A program made the translations under genes and the position numbers. Below are positions 1-7,712 of a stretch of DNA of 64,000 nucleotides, one piece after another. Location: contig NZ_CP065037.1 in the NCBI RefSeq assembly GCF_019924635.1, positions 4,154,001 to 4,218,000 on the forward strand, in the 5' to 3' direction. This DNA is from Leifsonia sp. ZF2019. GTDB taxonomy: Bacteria; Actinomycetota; Actinomycetes; Actinomycetales; Microbacteriaceae. The notes under the pieces are model-generated. The model made no database searches and was not told the DNA's origin. It saw only the letters and a list, made by a program, of their open reading frames with translations. Position 1 is the first letter of the stretch; each line of letters opens with the position of its first letter.

Positions 1-135
1 TACCGCTCCCAGCTCGACGCCGTCGACTGGACGGAGGAGGAGCGCGAGCGCGTGATCGCGGAGGTCGGGCTGGCGTTCCGCTTCAACACCGAGCTGTTCA
101 ACGATCTCGCCGCGGCGAAGGCCGCCGCGGCTTGA
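1..135 (+). CDS. Heme oxygenase, C-terminal fragment
   Basis: Only the last 44 codons lie in the window; the gene begins upstream. The segment has the helical ending typical of biliverdin-producing heme oxygenases, with an FRFNTELFNDL stretch, followed by a short Ala-rich tail and TGA at 133-135. The family opens heme to biliverdin, CO and iron in the cytoplasm, usually for iron acquisition. The assignment rests on the tail alone, so the heme-ligand histidine cannot be checked. The gene is convergent with the FHA gene; the two stops are 3 bp apart. Confidence 0.65.
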   Translation, partial: YRSQLDAVDWTEEERERVIAEVGLAFRFNTELFNDLAAAKAAAA

Positions 136-138
136 CGT

Positions 139-489
139 TCAGCGGCGGCTGAGCGTGAAGCTCGCGCTCCCGAACCGCACGATCGACCCCGGGTCGACCT
201 CGTGCCGCGTGTTCGGATCGCACGCGAACGTGCCCTCGCCCGGGTACGAGATGGTCGTGCCGTTCGACGAGCCCAGGTCCATCACCCAGAAGACGTCGTC
301 GTACTGGCCGAACGCCAGGTGCGCGCGGGAGACGGACGTGTTGTCGTCGCGGATCCCGACCAGCTCCACATGGGCCGGGTCGTCGAACTCGGTCCCCGGC
401 GTGTGGACGCCCGGGTTGCGGCCGATGACCCCGTTGCCGGTGGTCTCGACGTGCTGCCCATCGCTGAAGTCCAGCACGAACGTGATCAT
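139..489 (-). CDS. FHA domain protein
   Basis: A 116-residue protein that is essentially one forkhead-associated domain, a phosphothreonine-peptide binding fold. The expected FHA signatures are visible: GRNP near residue 23, SRAH at 54-57 and DLGSSNGT at 71-78. There is no transmembrane segment or catalytic domain. The start is the ATG at 489, where the FHA beta-strand begins; longer readings of this frame only run through the helicase gene in another frame. It lies 26 bp downstream of the helicase gene on the same strand and is probably co-transcribed. The phosphorylated partner is unknown; Ser/Thr-kinase signalling is a family-level inference. Confidence 0.85.
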   Translation of the reverse strand: MITFVLDFSDGQHVETTGNGVIGRNPGVHTPGTEFDDPAHVELVGIRDDNTSVSRAHLAFGQYDDVFWVMDLGSSNGTTISYPGEGTFACDPNTRHEVDPGSIVRFGSASFTLSRR

Positions 490-515
490 CTGCGTCTCCT
501 TCGCCTCGGCCGCGC

Positions 516-1820
516 TCAGCTCGCGCTGAGCGGGACCCTCACCGGTCGTGCGTCGCGCATGAACCGCTCCACGTCGGGGTCGACCGTGATGTCGCTCGGG
601 CGCAGCGGACGCGTCAGGTACAGCCCGTCGAGCGTCGTGATGCGGCTGAGCGCCACATACGTCTGACCGGAGGTGAAGGCCCGGCTGCCCAGGTCGACGA
701 TGGCCGCGTCGTACGTCTTGCCCTGCGACTTGTGGATGGTGACCGCCCACGCCAGGCGCAACGGGAACTGCGTGAACTCCGCCACCACGTCCTTCGTGAG
801 TTTCTTGGTCTCGGGGGAGTAGCTGTACTTGAACTTCTCCCAGATCGTGGGCTCGACCTCGTGGACCTCCCCGTCGACGTCGACGAAGACAGTGGAGTCG
901 ATGCGCGTGACCGTGCCGATCGTTCCATTGACCCAGCGCGGCCCGTCGCCCTGCCCGACATCGTTGCGCAGGAACATGACCTGGGCGCCGACTTTCAGCT
1001 CCAGGGCTTCCTCCGCCGGGTAGTTGCGGCCGCCGAAGTCGCCGCTGATCTCGGCCTTCGCCGTCAGCACCCGGCCGGGGAGCCGCTCGAGCGCCTGCGC
1101 GTTGATGCGGTTGACCGTGTCGTTGCGGGTCGCGAGGGTGATCGTGCCGTCGTCCGGGGCCGGCCGGGCGCCGACCTCGTTCAGCCGGTCGGCGATCTCC
1201 TTCGTCACCTGCCCGTGCCGCACGGCGTTGAGCATGAACCGGAAGTCGGACTCGTGCTGCCGGTGCACCTGCAGCAGTTCCACGATGCGCAGCTCGGACT
1301 CCTGCCACACCTTGGCGTCGAAGAACCACATCGAGCGGTAGTTGTCGGTGAAGTAGGCGCGCTCCTCCTGGTCTCCCGGCACGGGGGCCAGCTGGTACGG
1401 GTCGCCGAAGAGCACGACCTGCACGCCGCCGAACGATTCGGCCGGGCGCTGGCGCGCCTGGCGCAGGCTGCGGTCGACCGCGTCCATGAGGTCGGCGTTG
1501 ACCATCGAGACCTCGTCGATCACGAGGGTGTCGATCGTGTTGAGGAGCTTGCGCAGCTCGGCGCTCTGCTCGATGGCGTGATCGGCGATGACGCCGATGG
1601 GCAGCCGGAAGAGCGAGTGGATGGTCTGGCCGCCCACGTTGAGGGCGGCGACGCCCGTCGGTGCCGCGATCACGATCGACTTCTCCGTGTTCCAGGAGAG
1701 GTGGTTGAGCAGGGTGGACTTGCCCGTGCCCGCGCGACCCGTCACGAAGACGTGCTCACGCGTGTGCTCGATGAGTTCGAACACCGCCTGCTGCTCCGGC
1801 GAGAGCGAGAGTCGGCCCAT
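516..1820 (-). CDS. PIF1/RecD-like superfamily 1B DNA helicase
   Basis: A 434-residue ATP-dependent helicase. Walker A is GRAGTGKST at residues 28-36, Walker B is VIDEVSMV near 96, motif III is GDPYQLAPV, and the C-terminal motifs TIHKSQGKT and YVALSRITTLDGLYL are intact. This motif set belongs to the SF1B group that includes PIF1 and RecD, enzymes that unwind 5'-tailed DNA and resolve G-quadruplexes or R-loops. It is a compact stand-alone form without the RecBCD-type N-terminal region. The ATG at 1820 leaves about 20 residues before the nucleotide-binding loop. It heads a probable two-gene unit with the FHA protein. Its exact cellular role cannot be read from sequence. Confidence 0.88.
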   Translation of the reverse strand: MGRLSLSPEQQAVFELIEHTREHVFVTGRAGTGKSTLLNHLSWNTEKSIVIAAPTGVAALNVGGQTIHSLFRLPIGVIADHAIEQSAELRKLLNTIDTLVIDEVSMVNADLMDAVDRSLRQARQRPAESFGGVQVVLFGDPYQLAPVPGDQEERAYFTDNYRSMWFFDAKVWQESELRIVELLQVHRQHESDFRFMLNAVRHGQVTKEIADRLNEVGARPAPDDGTITLATRNDTVNRINAQALERLPGRVLTAKAEISGDFGGRNYPAEEALELKVGAQVMFLRNDVGQGDGPRWVNGTIGTVTRIDSTVFVDVDGEVHEVEPTIWEKFKYSYSPETKKLTKDVVAEFTQFPLRLAWAVTIHKSQGKTYDAAIVDLGSRAFTSGQTYVALSRITTLDGLYLTRPLRPSDITVDPDVERFMRDARPVRVPLSAS

Positions 1821-1913
1821 CCGAGTCCCTTTCCCCTCGCGCGACCTGCCGGACTACTCTAACCCGCGTGGCCGAGCGGGAGCCGCTTCTACACAGGCCA
1901 ATAGGATGGCTTC

Positions 1914-2954
1914 ATGGCTGGGGATGAGTCGGGGCGCCGAGTGCGCACGCTCATCGTCTGGTCCGGCATCGGGCTCCTGCTCCTCGTCGCGTTGTTCGCG
2001 GCGTTCGGCGCCGTTCAGCGCACCTACTACAGCGCCTCGGGCTTCGTCGCCGGCTACATGCAGACCCTCGCCGCGCGCGATGTCGCCGCAGCCCTCGGGA
2101 TGCCGGGTGCCGCGCCGACCTCCGCCGCCCTGAAGCAGGCCGGACTGCCCTCCAGCGCCTCGCGGGAGCTTCTGCGGGCCGATCTCCTGCCACGCATCGC
2201 CGACATCCGCGTCGTCTCCGACCGCACCCGATCGAGCGGTGTCCACGACGTCACCGTCGAGGCGACCTCGGACGGCCACGCCGTGAGCGCGACCTTCGCC
2301 GTCGAGCAGTCGGGCTCGGTTCTCGGCATCCTGCCCCTGTGGCGGTTCGCCACGACGCCGCTCACCGTCGCGCACATCACGGTCGCCCACGCGCAGGACT
2401 TCACCATCGCCTCCCACACGGTCGACCCGCGTGCCGCCGCCCCCGACCAGCCCGCGAACGCCTTCAGCGTCGCCGCCGACTATCTCATGTTCGCGCCCGG
2501 CCGCTACGTGCTCGGCCACACCTCGAGATACCTCGACGCCGCGCCCGCCGTCGTCCTCGCCGCCCCGGCACGCACCGTGGAGACGACCGTCGACGCCCAG
2601 CCGACACAGGCGTTCACGGACGCCGTGCAGAAGCAGCTGAACGCCTTCCTCGACCAGTGTGCGACCCAGCAGGTCCTCCAGCCCGCCGGCTGCCCCTTCG
2701 GGGTGGAGATCGACGACCGCGTGCAGGGCGCCCCCGCCTGGACCATAGCCACGTATCCCGCCGTGCACGTCTCGGCCGGCGCGACCGCGTGGACGATGGA
2801 CCAGGCGGTGGGAGTGGCGCACCTCTCGGTCACCGTGCAGTCGCTGTTCGACGGGACGATCGATCAGCGCGAGTCGGACGAGCGCTTCGCCGTCTCCCTC
2901 ACGAGCGTCACCATCCGTTCGGACGGCTCGCTCGACATCGTCGTGGGGCAGTAG
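1914..2954 (+). CDS. Membrane-anchored hypothetical protein
   Basis: A 346-residue protein with a charged N-terminus, one transmembrane helix at about residues 13-33, and a long extracytoplasmic region. I do not recognise a named family. The first third after the helix (YMQTLAARDVAAALGMPG) looks like a DUF4878/NTF2-like lipoprotein start, and the rest is beta-rich. Two cysteines about 11 residues apart (ATQQVLQPAGCPFG area) could form a disulfide outside the cell. It is divergent from the helicase gene, with 93 bp between the starts. Its stop codon lies inside a hairpin shared with the convergent CopD-CtaG gene. Confidence 0.75.
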   Translation: MAGDESGRRVRTLIVWSGIGLLLLVALFAAFGAVQRTYYSASGFVAGYMQTLAARDVAAALGMPGAAPTSAALKQAGLPSSASRELLRADLLPRIADIRVVSDRTRSSGVHDVTVEATSDGHAVSATFAVEQSGSVLGILPLWRFATTPLTVAHITVAHAQDFTIASHTVDPRAAAPDQPANAFSVAADYLMFAPGRYVLGHTSRYLDAAPAVVLAAPARTVETTVDAQPTQAFTDAVQKQLNAFLDQCATQQVLQPAGCPFGVEIDDRVQGAPAWTIATYPAVHVSAGATAWTMDQAVGVAHLSVTVQSLFDGTIDQRESDERFAVSLTSVTIRSDGSLDIVVGQ

Positions 2955-2968
2955 CAGTAGCTACTGCC
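2947..2968. terminator. Compact hairpin spanning two convergent stops
   Basis: A perfect 9-bp inverted repeat (GGCAGTAGC / GCTACTGCC) with the 4-nt loop AGTA. The stop codons of both convergent genes lie within its arms. There is no T-tract on either side, so it may act as a bidirectional mRNA 3'-end structure rather than a classic intrinsic terminator. Confidence 0.5.
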
Positions 2969-4934
2969 GCTCGGCCCCGTCGCGCTGCGCCAGGCGCGCG
3001 AGCTGCTCGTTGTAGGCGCGCAGCTCGGCGTCGTTCGTCCGGTCCGCGTTGCGGTCGCGGCGGCGCGTCTCGCGCTCGTCGCTGCGGCTCCACTGGATCG
3101 CGACGACGATCGCCAGGATGACGGTCGGGATCTCTCCGATGCTCCAGGCGATGCCGCCGCCCGTCTGCTGGTCGACGAGCGGGGGGTCGCCCCAGGTGCG
3201 GCCCATCGCACCGAACCAGTCGGCGAGCAGGAGGCCGTGCATCTGCATGATCGAGAGGCCGAAGAACGCGTGGAACGCCATCGTCAGCAGCAGGAGCAGC
3301 AGCCGGAACGGGTAGGGGAGCCGGAACTTCACCGGGTCGATCCCGATCAGCGACTGCACGAACAGGTAGCCGGTGATGAGGAAGTGGACGACCATCCACT
3401 CGTGCCCGATGTGGTCCGTCGTCGCCCACCGGAAGATCGGCGTGTAGTAGAACACCCACAGCGAGCCGGCGAACAGGATCGCCGCGACGATCGGGTTGGA
3501 GACGATCGCCGCGAAACGCGAGTGCACGGCGAGCAGGATCCACTCGCGGCCGCCGCGGGATCCGTCGGTGCGCTTGCGGATGGCGCGCGCGGCCAAGGTC
3601 ACCGGTGCGCCGGGAACGAGCAGCAGCGGCACGGCCATCGTCAGCACCATGTGCGCCGACATGTGCGCCGAGAACAGGTACTTCTCGTAGACGTTGACGC
3701 CGCCGTTCGTGATGTAGAACAGCAGCGCGATGCCCAGCACCCACAGGACGGTGCGGTAGATCGGCCAGGCGTCGCCGCGCCGCCGCAGGCGCCACACTCC
3801 GGCGAGGTAGAAGAACAACGCGAAGGCGCAGCCCAGCACCCAGAGCAGGTCGAAGTTCCAGCTGGTGAAGAGCCGGCCCCAGGTGAGCTCGGGCGGGAGC
3901 TTCTCGCCGGTGAGGATCTCGGCGGGCGTCGGGGTCGCGGCGCGCGTCTGCGGGACGGGCGTGACGGTGCGCGCGAGAGCGGCCGCCACACCGGAGGCGA
4001 TGCCCATGAAGGCGAGCTCCGCCGTGACGATCCACCAGAAGGTGCCGCGCTTGCCGCCCGCCTTCAGCCTCCCGATCAGGATGCGACGCTGCGAGACCCC
4101 GAAGAGGCCGAGCACGACGAGGACCGCCACCTTGACGAGCACGAGGATGCCGTACGGCGTGGCCAGCTGGGCGAGGTCGCCGATGCGCAGCTCCGCGTTC
4201 ACGTACCCGGAGGCCGCGACCACGATGAACGAGATCAGCGCGATCGAGGAGTACCGTTCCATCACCGTCACGAGCCGGTCGCCGCCGAAGACGCCGCGGA
4301 GCACGATGATCGTCACGAGACCGCCCAGCCAGATGGCGGCGAACAGCACGTGCAGACCGAACGAGGTGACGGCGGCGTCGTGACCCGCGGCCTCCGCACT
4401 GTGGCCCTGCTGCGCCATGGGGACGACGGCGGCCATCGCCAGCACGGTGACGAAGATCAGGGCCGTCTGGTTGCGCACGGCGAAGCAGAGCACGGTGACG
4501 GCGGCGGCGATCAGTGTGACGCCGAGCCACGCCTGGCCGAGGGAGACGCTGGTGATGAAGGAGCTCAGGCCGTTGCTGAAGGTCTCGTCGAACGACCACG
4601 GCACGTTCGACACGCTCACGAAGGTGAAGAGGCCGGTCGCGGCGGCAGCCACCGTCATCACCGCGGCGCATCCCGCAGCGAAGTCGAGGGCCTTGCCGAA
4701 TTCCTCGCGATCCGGCGTGAACACGAAGCAGACAAGGACGAGAGCGCCGACCACTCCCGAGAGGCTGAGGTTGACGATCAGGGTCGCGATCGGGAGACCG
4801 TACCGCACGAGCGCGCCCGGGTCGGCCAGCAGCGGAGCCGTCGCTCCGCCGCCGAAGGCGAGGCCGGCCAGCACGGACGCCAGGGCGGCGACGAGCAGCG
4901 CGGCAGGGCCGATCACACGGACGATTCGGGGCAC
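2961..4934 (-). CDS. CopD-CtaG fusion, copper/cytochrome oxidase assembly membrane protein
   Basis: A 657-residue polytopic membrane protein. The N-terminal half has the CopD/YcnJ-type copper transport fold (helices with HDAAVTSFGLHVLFAAIWLGG and a region running to about residue 330). The C-terminal half has the caa3-type CtaG fold (WNFDLLWVLGCAFALFFY, HMSAHMVLTMAVPLLL, then FHAFFGLSIMQ). His and Met residues in these helices are plausible copper ligands. CtaG-type proteins help load CuB into cytochrome c oxidase. The fusion is the usual architecture in Actinobacteria. The tail after about residue 620 is charged and cytoplasmic. The ATG at 4934 opens directly into the first hydrophobic helix. 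Confidence 0.85.
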   Translation of the reverse strand: MPRIVRVIGPAALLVAALASVLAGLAFGGGATAPLLADPGALVRYGLPIATLIVNLSLSGVVGALVLVCFVFTPDREEFGKALDFAAGCAAVMTVAAAATGLFTFVSVSNVPWSFDETFSNGLSSFITSVSLGQAWLGVTLIAAAVTVLCFAVRNQTALIFVTVLAMAAVVPMAQQGHSAEAAGHDAAVTSFGLHVLFAAIWLGGLVTIIVLRGVFGGDRLVTVMERYSSIALISFIVVAASGYVNAELRIGDLAQLATPYGILVLVKVAVLVVLGLFGVSQRRILIGRLKAGGKRGTFWWIVTAELAFMGIASGVAAALARTVTPVPQTRAATPTPAEILTGEKLPPELTWGRLFTSWNFDLLWVLGCAFALFFYLAGVWRLRRRGDAWPIYRTVLWVLGIALLFYITNGGVNVYEKYLFSAHMSAHMVLTMAVPLLLVPGAPVTLAARAIRKRTDGSRGGREWILLAVHSRFAAIVSNPIVAAILFAGSLWVFYYTPIFRWATTDHIGHEWMVVHFLITGYLFVQSLIGIDPVKFRLPYPFRLLLLLLTMAFHAFFGLSIMQMHGLLLADWFGAMGRTWGDPPLVDQQTGGGIAWSIGEIPTVILAIVVAIQWSRSDERETRRRDRNADRTNDAELRAYNEQLARLAQRDGAERQ

Positions 4935-5006
4935 CAGACCAGCCTACGGCCCCGGGCCTGGGCGCCCGCCCACAGCATCCGCCGCGCCCCTCCCGGATAC
5001 GACGAA

Positions 5007-5033
5007 GGCGGCGCCGCAGTGCGCGGCGCCGCC
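5007..5033 (-). terminator. Terminator downstream of hup
   Basis: An 11-bp perfect GC-rich stem (GGCGGCGCCGC / GCGGCGCCGCC) with a 5-nt loop, 22 bp past the hup stop codon. The T-rich tail is weak (TTCGTC on the minus strand), as is common in high-GC actinobacteria. Confidence 0.6.
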
Positions 5034-5055
5034 CTCGGGCAAAGCGAAGGGGGAC

Positions 5056-5343
5056 TTACTTGACGGCAGCCTTCAGCTTCGAGCCCGCGGTCAGCTTGAC
5101 GCGGTGGCCGGCCGGGATCGAGATCTCGGCGCCGGTCTGCGGGTTGCGGCCGGTGCGCGCAGCGGTCTCGGTGCGCTCGGCGGCGAGCCAGCCCGGGATG
5201 GTGACCTTGCCACCGGCGGCGACGGTCTCGGAGATGGTCGCGAAGAAAGCGTCGACGACACCGGAGACGGTGGCCTGGCTCTGCCCCGACGCCGCGGCGA
5301 CGGCAGCGACGAGCTCGGTCTTGTTCAGCGACTTGTCAGCCAT
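5056..5343 (-). CDS. hup: HU-family nucleoid DNA-binding protein
   Basis: A 95-residue HU/IHF-type histone-like protein. It starts MADKSLNKTELV and has the long-arm signature GRNPQTGAEISIPA followed by a Lys-rich end (KLTAGSKLKAAVK). Homodimers bind and bend DNA with little sequence specificity. It lacks the long Lys/Ala-rich C-terminal tail of mycobacterial HupB, so it is the short form typical of Microbacteriaceae. It is monocistronic, with a strong hairpin downstream. The 5' region (5344-5520) is relatively AT-rich and must hold its promoter. Confidence 0.95.
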   Translation of the reverse strand: MADKSLNKTELVAAVAAASGQSQATVSGVVDAFFATISETVAAGGKVTIPGWLAAERTETAARTGRNPQTGAEISIPAGHRVKLTAGSKLKAAVK

Positions 5344-5520
5344 TGAGTGTCCTCCTCGGACGTTGTGCTGGATCTCCAGCTTGCAGTGGAACAGCCACGG
5401 CCGCGGAGGGCCATAACGTTTGGTCGGATGACCGCCTCGAATGTATCAGGAATCCGCGGAAACACGCGGATTTTCGGCGTTTCCCACCGCTCTTTCACCT
5501 TGCGGAGGCCTCCCGGGACG

Positions 5521-5563
5521 ACGAAAAGGGGCGCCCGGTCGGAAACCGGACGCCCCTTTCGTG
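5521..5563 (-). terminator. Terminator of the rpmB-rpmG-rpsN operon
   Basis: A long inverted repeat: an arm at 5525-5539 pairs with 5545-5559 over 15 bp with one mismatch, extended by ACGAA/TTCGT. It lies 14 bp beyond the rpsN stop. A-rich and T-rich flanks on the two sides could allow function in both directions. Confidence 0.7.
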
Positions 5564-5576
5564 CGTCGCCCGCTGA

Positions 5577-5882
5577 TTACCAGCTGGACTTGGTGATGCC
5601 GGGCAGCTCGCCACGGTGCGCCATGTCGCGGAAGCGCACGCGCGAGATGCCGAACTTGCTGAGGTTTCCGCGCGGACGGCCGTCGACGGCGTCGCGGTTG
5701 CGGACGCGGATCGGCGAGGCGTCGCGGGGGAGCTTCTGCAGACCGACGCGCGCGGCCTCGCGGGACTCGTCGGTGCCGTTCGGGTCGACGAGAGCCTTCT
5801 TGAGCTCGGCACGACGGGCGGCGTAGCGCTCGACGACGACCTTGCGCTGCTCGTTCTTGGCGATCTTGGACTTCTTGGCCAT
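5577..5882 (-). CDS. rpsN: 30S ribosomal protein S14, zinc-independent form
   Basis: A 101-residue S14 ([14 protein letters not shown] start, [21 protein letters not shown] core, SSW end). The 101-residue length and the absence of any CxxC pair identify the long, zinc-free form, as opposed to the 61-residue zinc-ribbon S14 in ribosomal S10-spc operons. It assembles into the head of the 30S subunit. It is the last gene of rpmB-rpmG-rpsN, two bases after the rpmG stop. In several actinobacteria such C-minus paralogues are induced under zinc starvation; no Zur box is visible upstream of this operon. Confidence 0.96.
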   Translation of the reverse strand: MAKKSKIAKNEQRKVVVERYAARRAELKKALVDPNGTDESREAARVGLQKLPRDASPIRVRNRDAVDGRPRGNLSKFGISRVRFRDMAHRGELPGITKSSW

Positions 5883-5884
5883 GT

Positions 5885-6052
5885 TTAGCGCTCCTCTCGG
5901 AAGTCGACGTGCTTGCGCACGACGGGGTCGTACTTCTTGAGCACGAGACGGTCAGGGTTGTTGCGGCGGTTCTTGCGGGTCACGTAGGTGTACCCGGTGC
6001 CCGCCGTGGAACGGAGCTTGATGATCGGACGGATGTCCTGCTGCTTTGCCAT
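5885..6052 (-). CDS. rpmG: 50S ribosomal protein L33, zinc-independent form
   Basis: A 55-residue L33 ([15 protein letters not shown] start, [20 protein letters not shown] core, FREER end). It contains no cysteine, so it is the C-minus type that does not bind zinc. Its ATG overlaps the rpmB stop in a TAATG junction, so translation is probably coupled. L33 is a small non-essential 50S protein near the E site. Confidence 0.95.
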   Translation of the reverse strand: MAKQQDIRPIIKLRSTAGTGYTYVTRKNRRNNPDRLVLKKYDPVVRKHVDFREER

Positions 6053-6288
6053 TAGATCTTCTCCCCACGGGCCAGGAGGTCCTTCACGACGGCCTCGATG
6101 CCACGGGCGTCGATGACCTTGATGCCCTTGGCGCTCAGGGTCAGGGTGACGTTACGGCGAAGCGACGGAACGTAGTACGTCTTCTTCTGGATGTTCGGGT
6201 CGAACCGGCGCTTGTTGCGACGGTGCGAGTGCGAGATGGAGTGACCGAAGCCGGGAACGGCTCCAGTCACCTGGCACACTGCTGCCAT
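6052..6288 (-). CDS. rpmB: 50S ribosomal protein L28, zinc-independent form
   Basis: A 78-residue L28 beginning [15 protein letters not shown] and containing the family core [16 protein letters not shown]. Only one cysteine is present, so the two CxxC motifs of zinc-binding L28 are missing. The start at 6288 matches the conserved L28 N-terminus; an in-frame upstream start would add 13 residues absent from the family. First gene of the operon with L33 and S14. The leader (6289-6420) shows no palindrome like the one before znuA. Confidence 0.95.
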   Translation of the reverse strand: MAAVCQVTGAVPGFGHSISHSHRRNKRRFDPNIQKKTYYVPSLRRNVTLTLSAKGIKVIDARGIEAVVKDLLARGEKI

Positions 6289-6508
6289 TGCTTTCTTCTC
6301 CAATACCGTGAGGCCGGACGGCCTCACCCAAGGTCACTTGTCGGCGCACGACTTCCCCACGCTTGGAAGGGTGTGAGGGTTTCGAACGCGATCTGAGCAG
6401 GAGGAGCCCACTCAGCCAAAGAACAACTCTACGACACGCCCGGGGTACTGGCAAATCCTGCGGTGCCCGCGTCTCACATACCGTCTATCTGATAGTCTCG
6501 AAGAGCCA

Positions 6509-6545
6509 ACCCGCTCCTCCACGTGAGGGCGGGTCTTTTCTTTTT
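6509..6545 (+). terminator. Orphan intrinsic terminator on the plus strand
   Basis: A stem made by ACCCGC(T)CCTC and GAGGGCGGGT, with one bulged T and a 5-nt loop, is followed by TCTTTTCTTTTT. This is the most canonical rho-independent terminator in the window. Its T-tract serves plus-strand transcription, yet no plus-strand gene lies upstream: rpmB and the NYN gene are both on the minus strand. The stretch 6289-6508 is otherwise without a gene and may hold a short transcript. Confidence 0.65.
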
Positions 6546-6551
6546 CGGCAG

Positions 6552-7292
6552 TCACCAGCCATCCGGCTTGCGGTGGTTCCCAACCACCTCGGGAAGCTGA
6601 CTCCCCAGATACTCGGCCGCGGTGAGCCTTCGCCACCAGTGGCGTCCGACACCATCATCCGGACGGCCCTTGAGTGCACCGGCTGTGGGGTTCGTGGACG
6701 GGTTCACCGTTCCCACGGGGACATGTTCACGCGCCATCCGCAGCGGCAGTTCGAGATCCGAATCGTTGGTGATGACGATCGCCGCATCCACCACTCCCGT
6801 CAGAACGTCGAAGAGGAGGTGGGAGGCGACATTGACGTCGGAGCCCTTCTCCTCCCGCTTCTGCACGGTCGCCATCACCCGGTGCAGGTCGGTATCCTCC
6901 CGATCAGGCAGGCGCCGCAACGGCAGCCTCGCGTCCCAGTGCTCGCCCGACCAACGGTAGGCAGTCGGCCGGTACGTACCGCGCTCCTCGTTGACGAGGG
7001 GCTCCTCCTTCGCCCAGGACACGTAGCGGCCCTCAGCGATCACATCGACTGAACCCGCTTCCACCAATGCCCCGAGGTAGGCGGTCTGATCGGCCCTGCC
7101 GCTCGCGTTGTCCGCCGCTTCAACGCGTGCTGTGCAGTAGATGACGCGCGTGATCCGCGAGCCCTGCCAACCGGCCATCGGCCCGACGAGAGCACGCAGA
7201 TCCAGCCACCGCCACCCGTGAGTTCCGCGACCACAGTGCTTCCTGGCCCCGTAGTACAGGTTGAATCCGTCGACGTAGACCCCGATGCGCAT
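6552..7292 (-). CDS. NYN domain (PIN-like) putative RNase
   Basis: A 246-residue protein with the NYN/PIN-like nuclease fold. It starts MRIGVYVDGFNLYYGA, giving the first acidic residue in YVDGFN. An EDTDLH segment precedes KGSDVNVASHLLFDV and AIVITNDSDLELPLRMA, which supply the other conserved Asp residues (KGxDV and NDSDL). The family comprises metal-dependent RNases thought to act in RNA processing or in defence. Its codons are less GC3-biased than those of neighbouring genes, which suggests acquisition. It stands alone, with 30 bp to zur on its upstream side. The substrate is unknown. Confidence 0.82.
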   Translation of the reverse strand: MRIGVYVDGFNLYYGARKHCGRGTHGWRWLDLRALVGPMAGWQGSRITRVIYCTARVEAADNASGRADQTAYLGALVEAGSVDVIAEGRYVSWAKEEPLVNEERGTYRPTAYRWSGEHWDARLPLRRLPDREDTDLHRVMATVQKREEKGSDVNVASHLLFDVLTGVVDAAIVITNDSDLELPLRMAREHVPVGTVNPSTNPTAGALKGRPDDGVGRHWWRRLTAAEYLGSQLPEVVGNHRKPDGW

Positions 7293-7322
7293 CCATCGAG
7301 TCTAGTGATCAGATTTCAGTGC

Positions 7323-7703
7323 TTAGCGCGAGCAGTTCTCGCACAGCCCGAAGACGTCGACGACGTGCTGCGCCTGGGTGAAGCCGTGCGCCGCTGCCGC
7401 CGAACGAGCCCATTCCTCGACCGCGTCGGCCTCGATCTCGACGGTGAGACCGCAGTTGCGGCAGATGAGGTGGTGGTGGTGGCCGCCGGTGCAGGCGCGG
7501 TAGAGGCTCTCTCCCTCGGGGGACTGCAGCGAGTCCGCATCCCCCTCCGCGGCGAGGTCGGCGAGCGCGCGGTACACCGTGGCCAGGCCGATCGGCGAGC
7601 CGGTCTCGTGGAGGTTGAGGTGCAGCGACTGCGCGCTGATGAAGCCCTCCGTCGAGGACAGGGCCTCTCGGACGGCCTCCCGCTGCCAGGTGTTCCGCTT
7701 CAC
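7323..7703 (-). CDS. zur: Fur-family zinc uptake regulator Zur
   Basis: A 126-residue Fur-superfamily repressor. The winged helix lies at about residues 5-75 (TWQREAVREAL, SPIGLATVYRAL). The metal-binding part has a CTGGHHHHLICRNCG segment and a terminal CENC pair, giving a structural CxxC...CxxC zinc site plus regulatory histidines. Zur rather than Fur is chosen because it is the last gene of a znuA-znuC-znuB-zur unit, 9 bp after znuB, with a Zur-type palindrome at the head of the operon; autoregulation follows. Fur or PerR identity is less likely in this context. Confidence 0.9.
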   Translation of the reverse strand: MKRNTWQREAVREALSSTEGFISAQSLHLNLHETGSPIGLATVYRALADLAAEGDADSLQSPEGESLYRACTGGHHHHLICRNCGLTVEIEADAVEEWARSAAAAHGFTQAQHVVDVFGLCENCSR

Positions 7704-7712
7704 GGTCTCAGG

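Noticed and set aside
1868..1879. GTGGCCGAGCGG, resembling the D-arm of tRNA-Leu or tRNA-Ser
   Set aside because: No acceptor, anticodon or T-arm can be built around it, and no integrase or duplicated att site is nearby.
3237..5063. Long plus-strand open frame opposite the CopD-CtaG gene
   Set aside because: Composition is low-complexity and charged; the opposite strand encodes a convincing multi-helix membrane protein.
5451..5472. Hairpin AATCCGCG/CGCGGATT followed by TTTT in the hup upstream region
   Set aside because: No gene on the plus strand would use it as a terminator and its stem is short; it may only be part of the promoter region.
6289..6420. Search for a Zur box before rpmB
   Set aside because: No AATGATT-centred palindrome was found, so Zur control of the ribosomal operon is not claimed.
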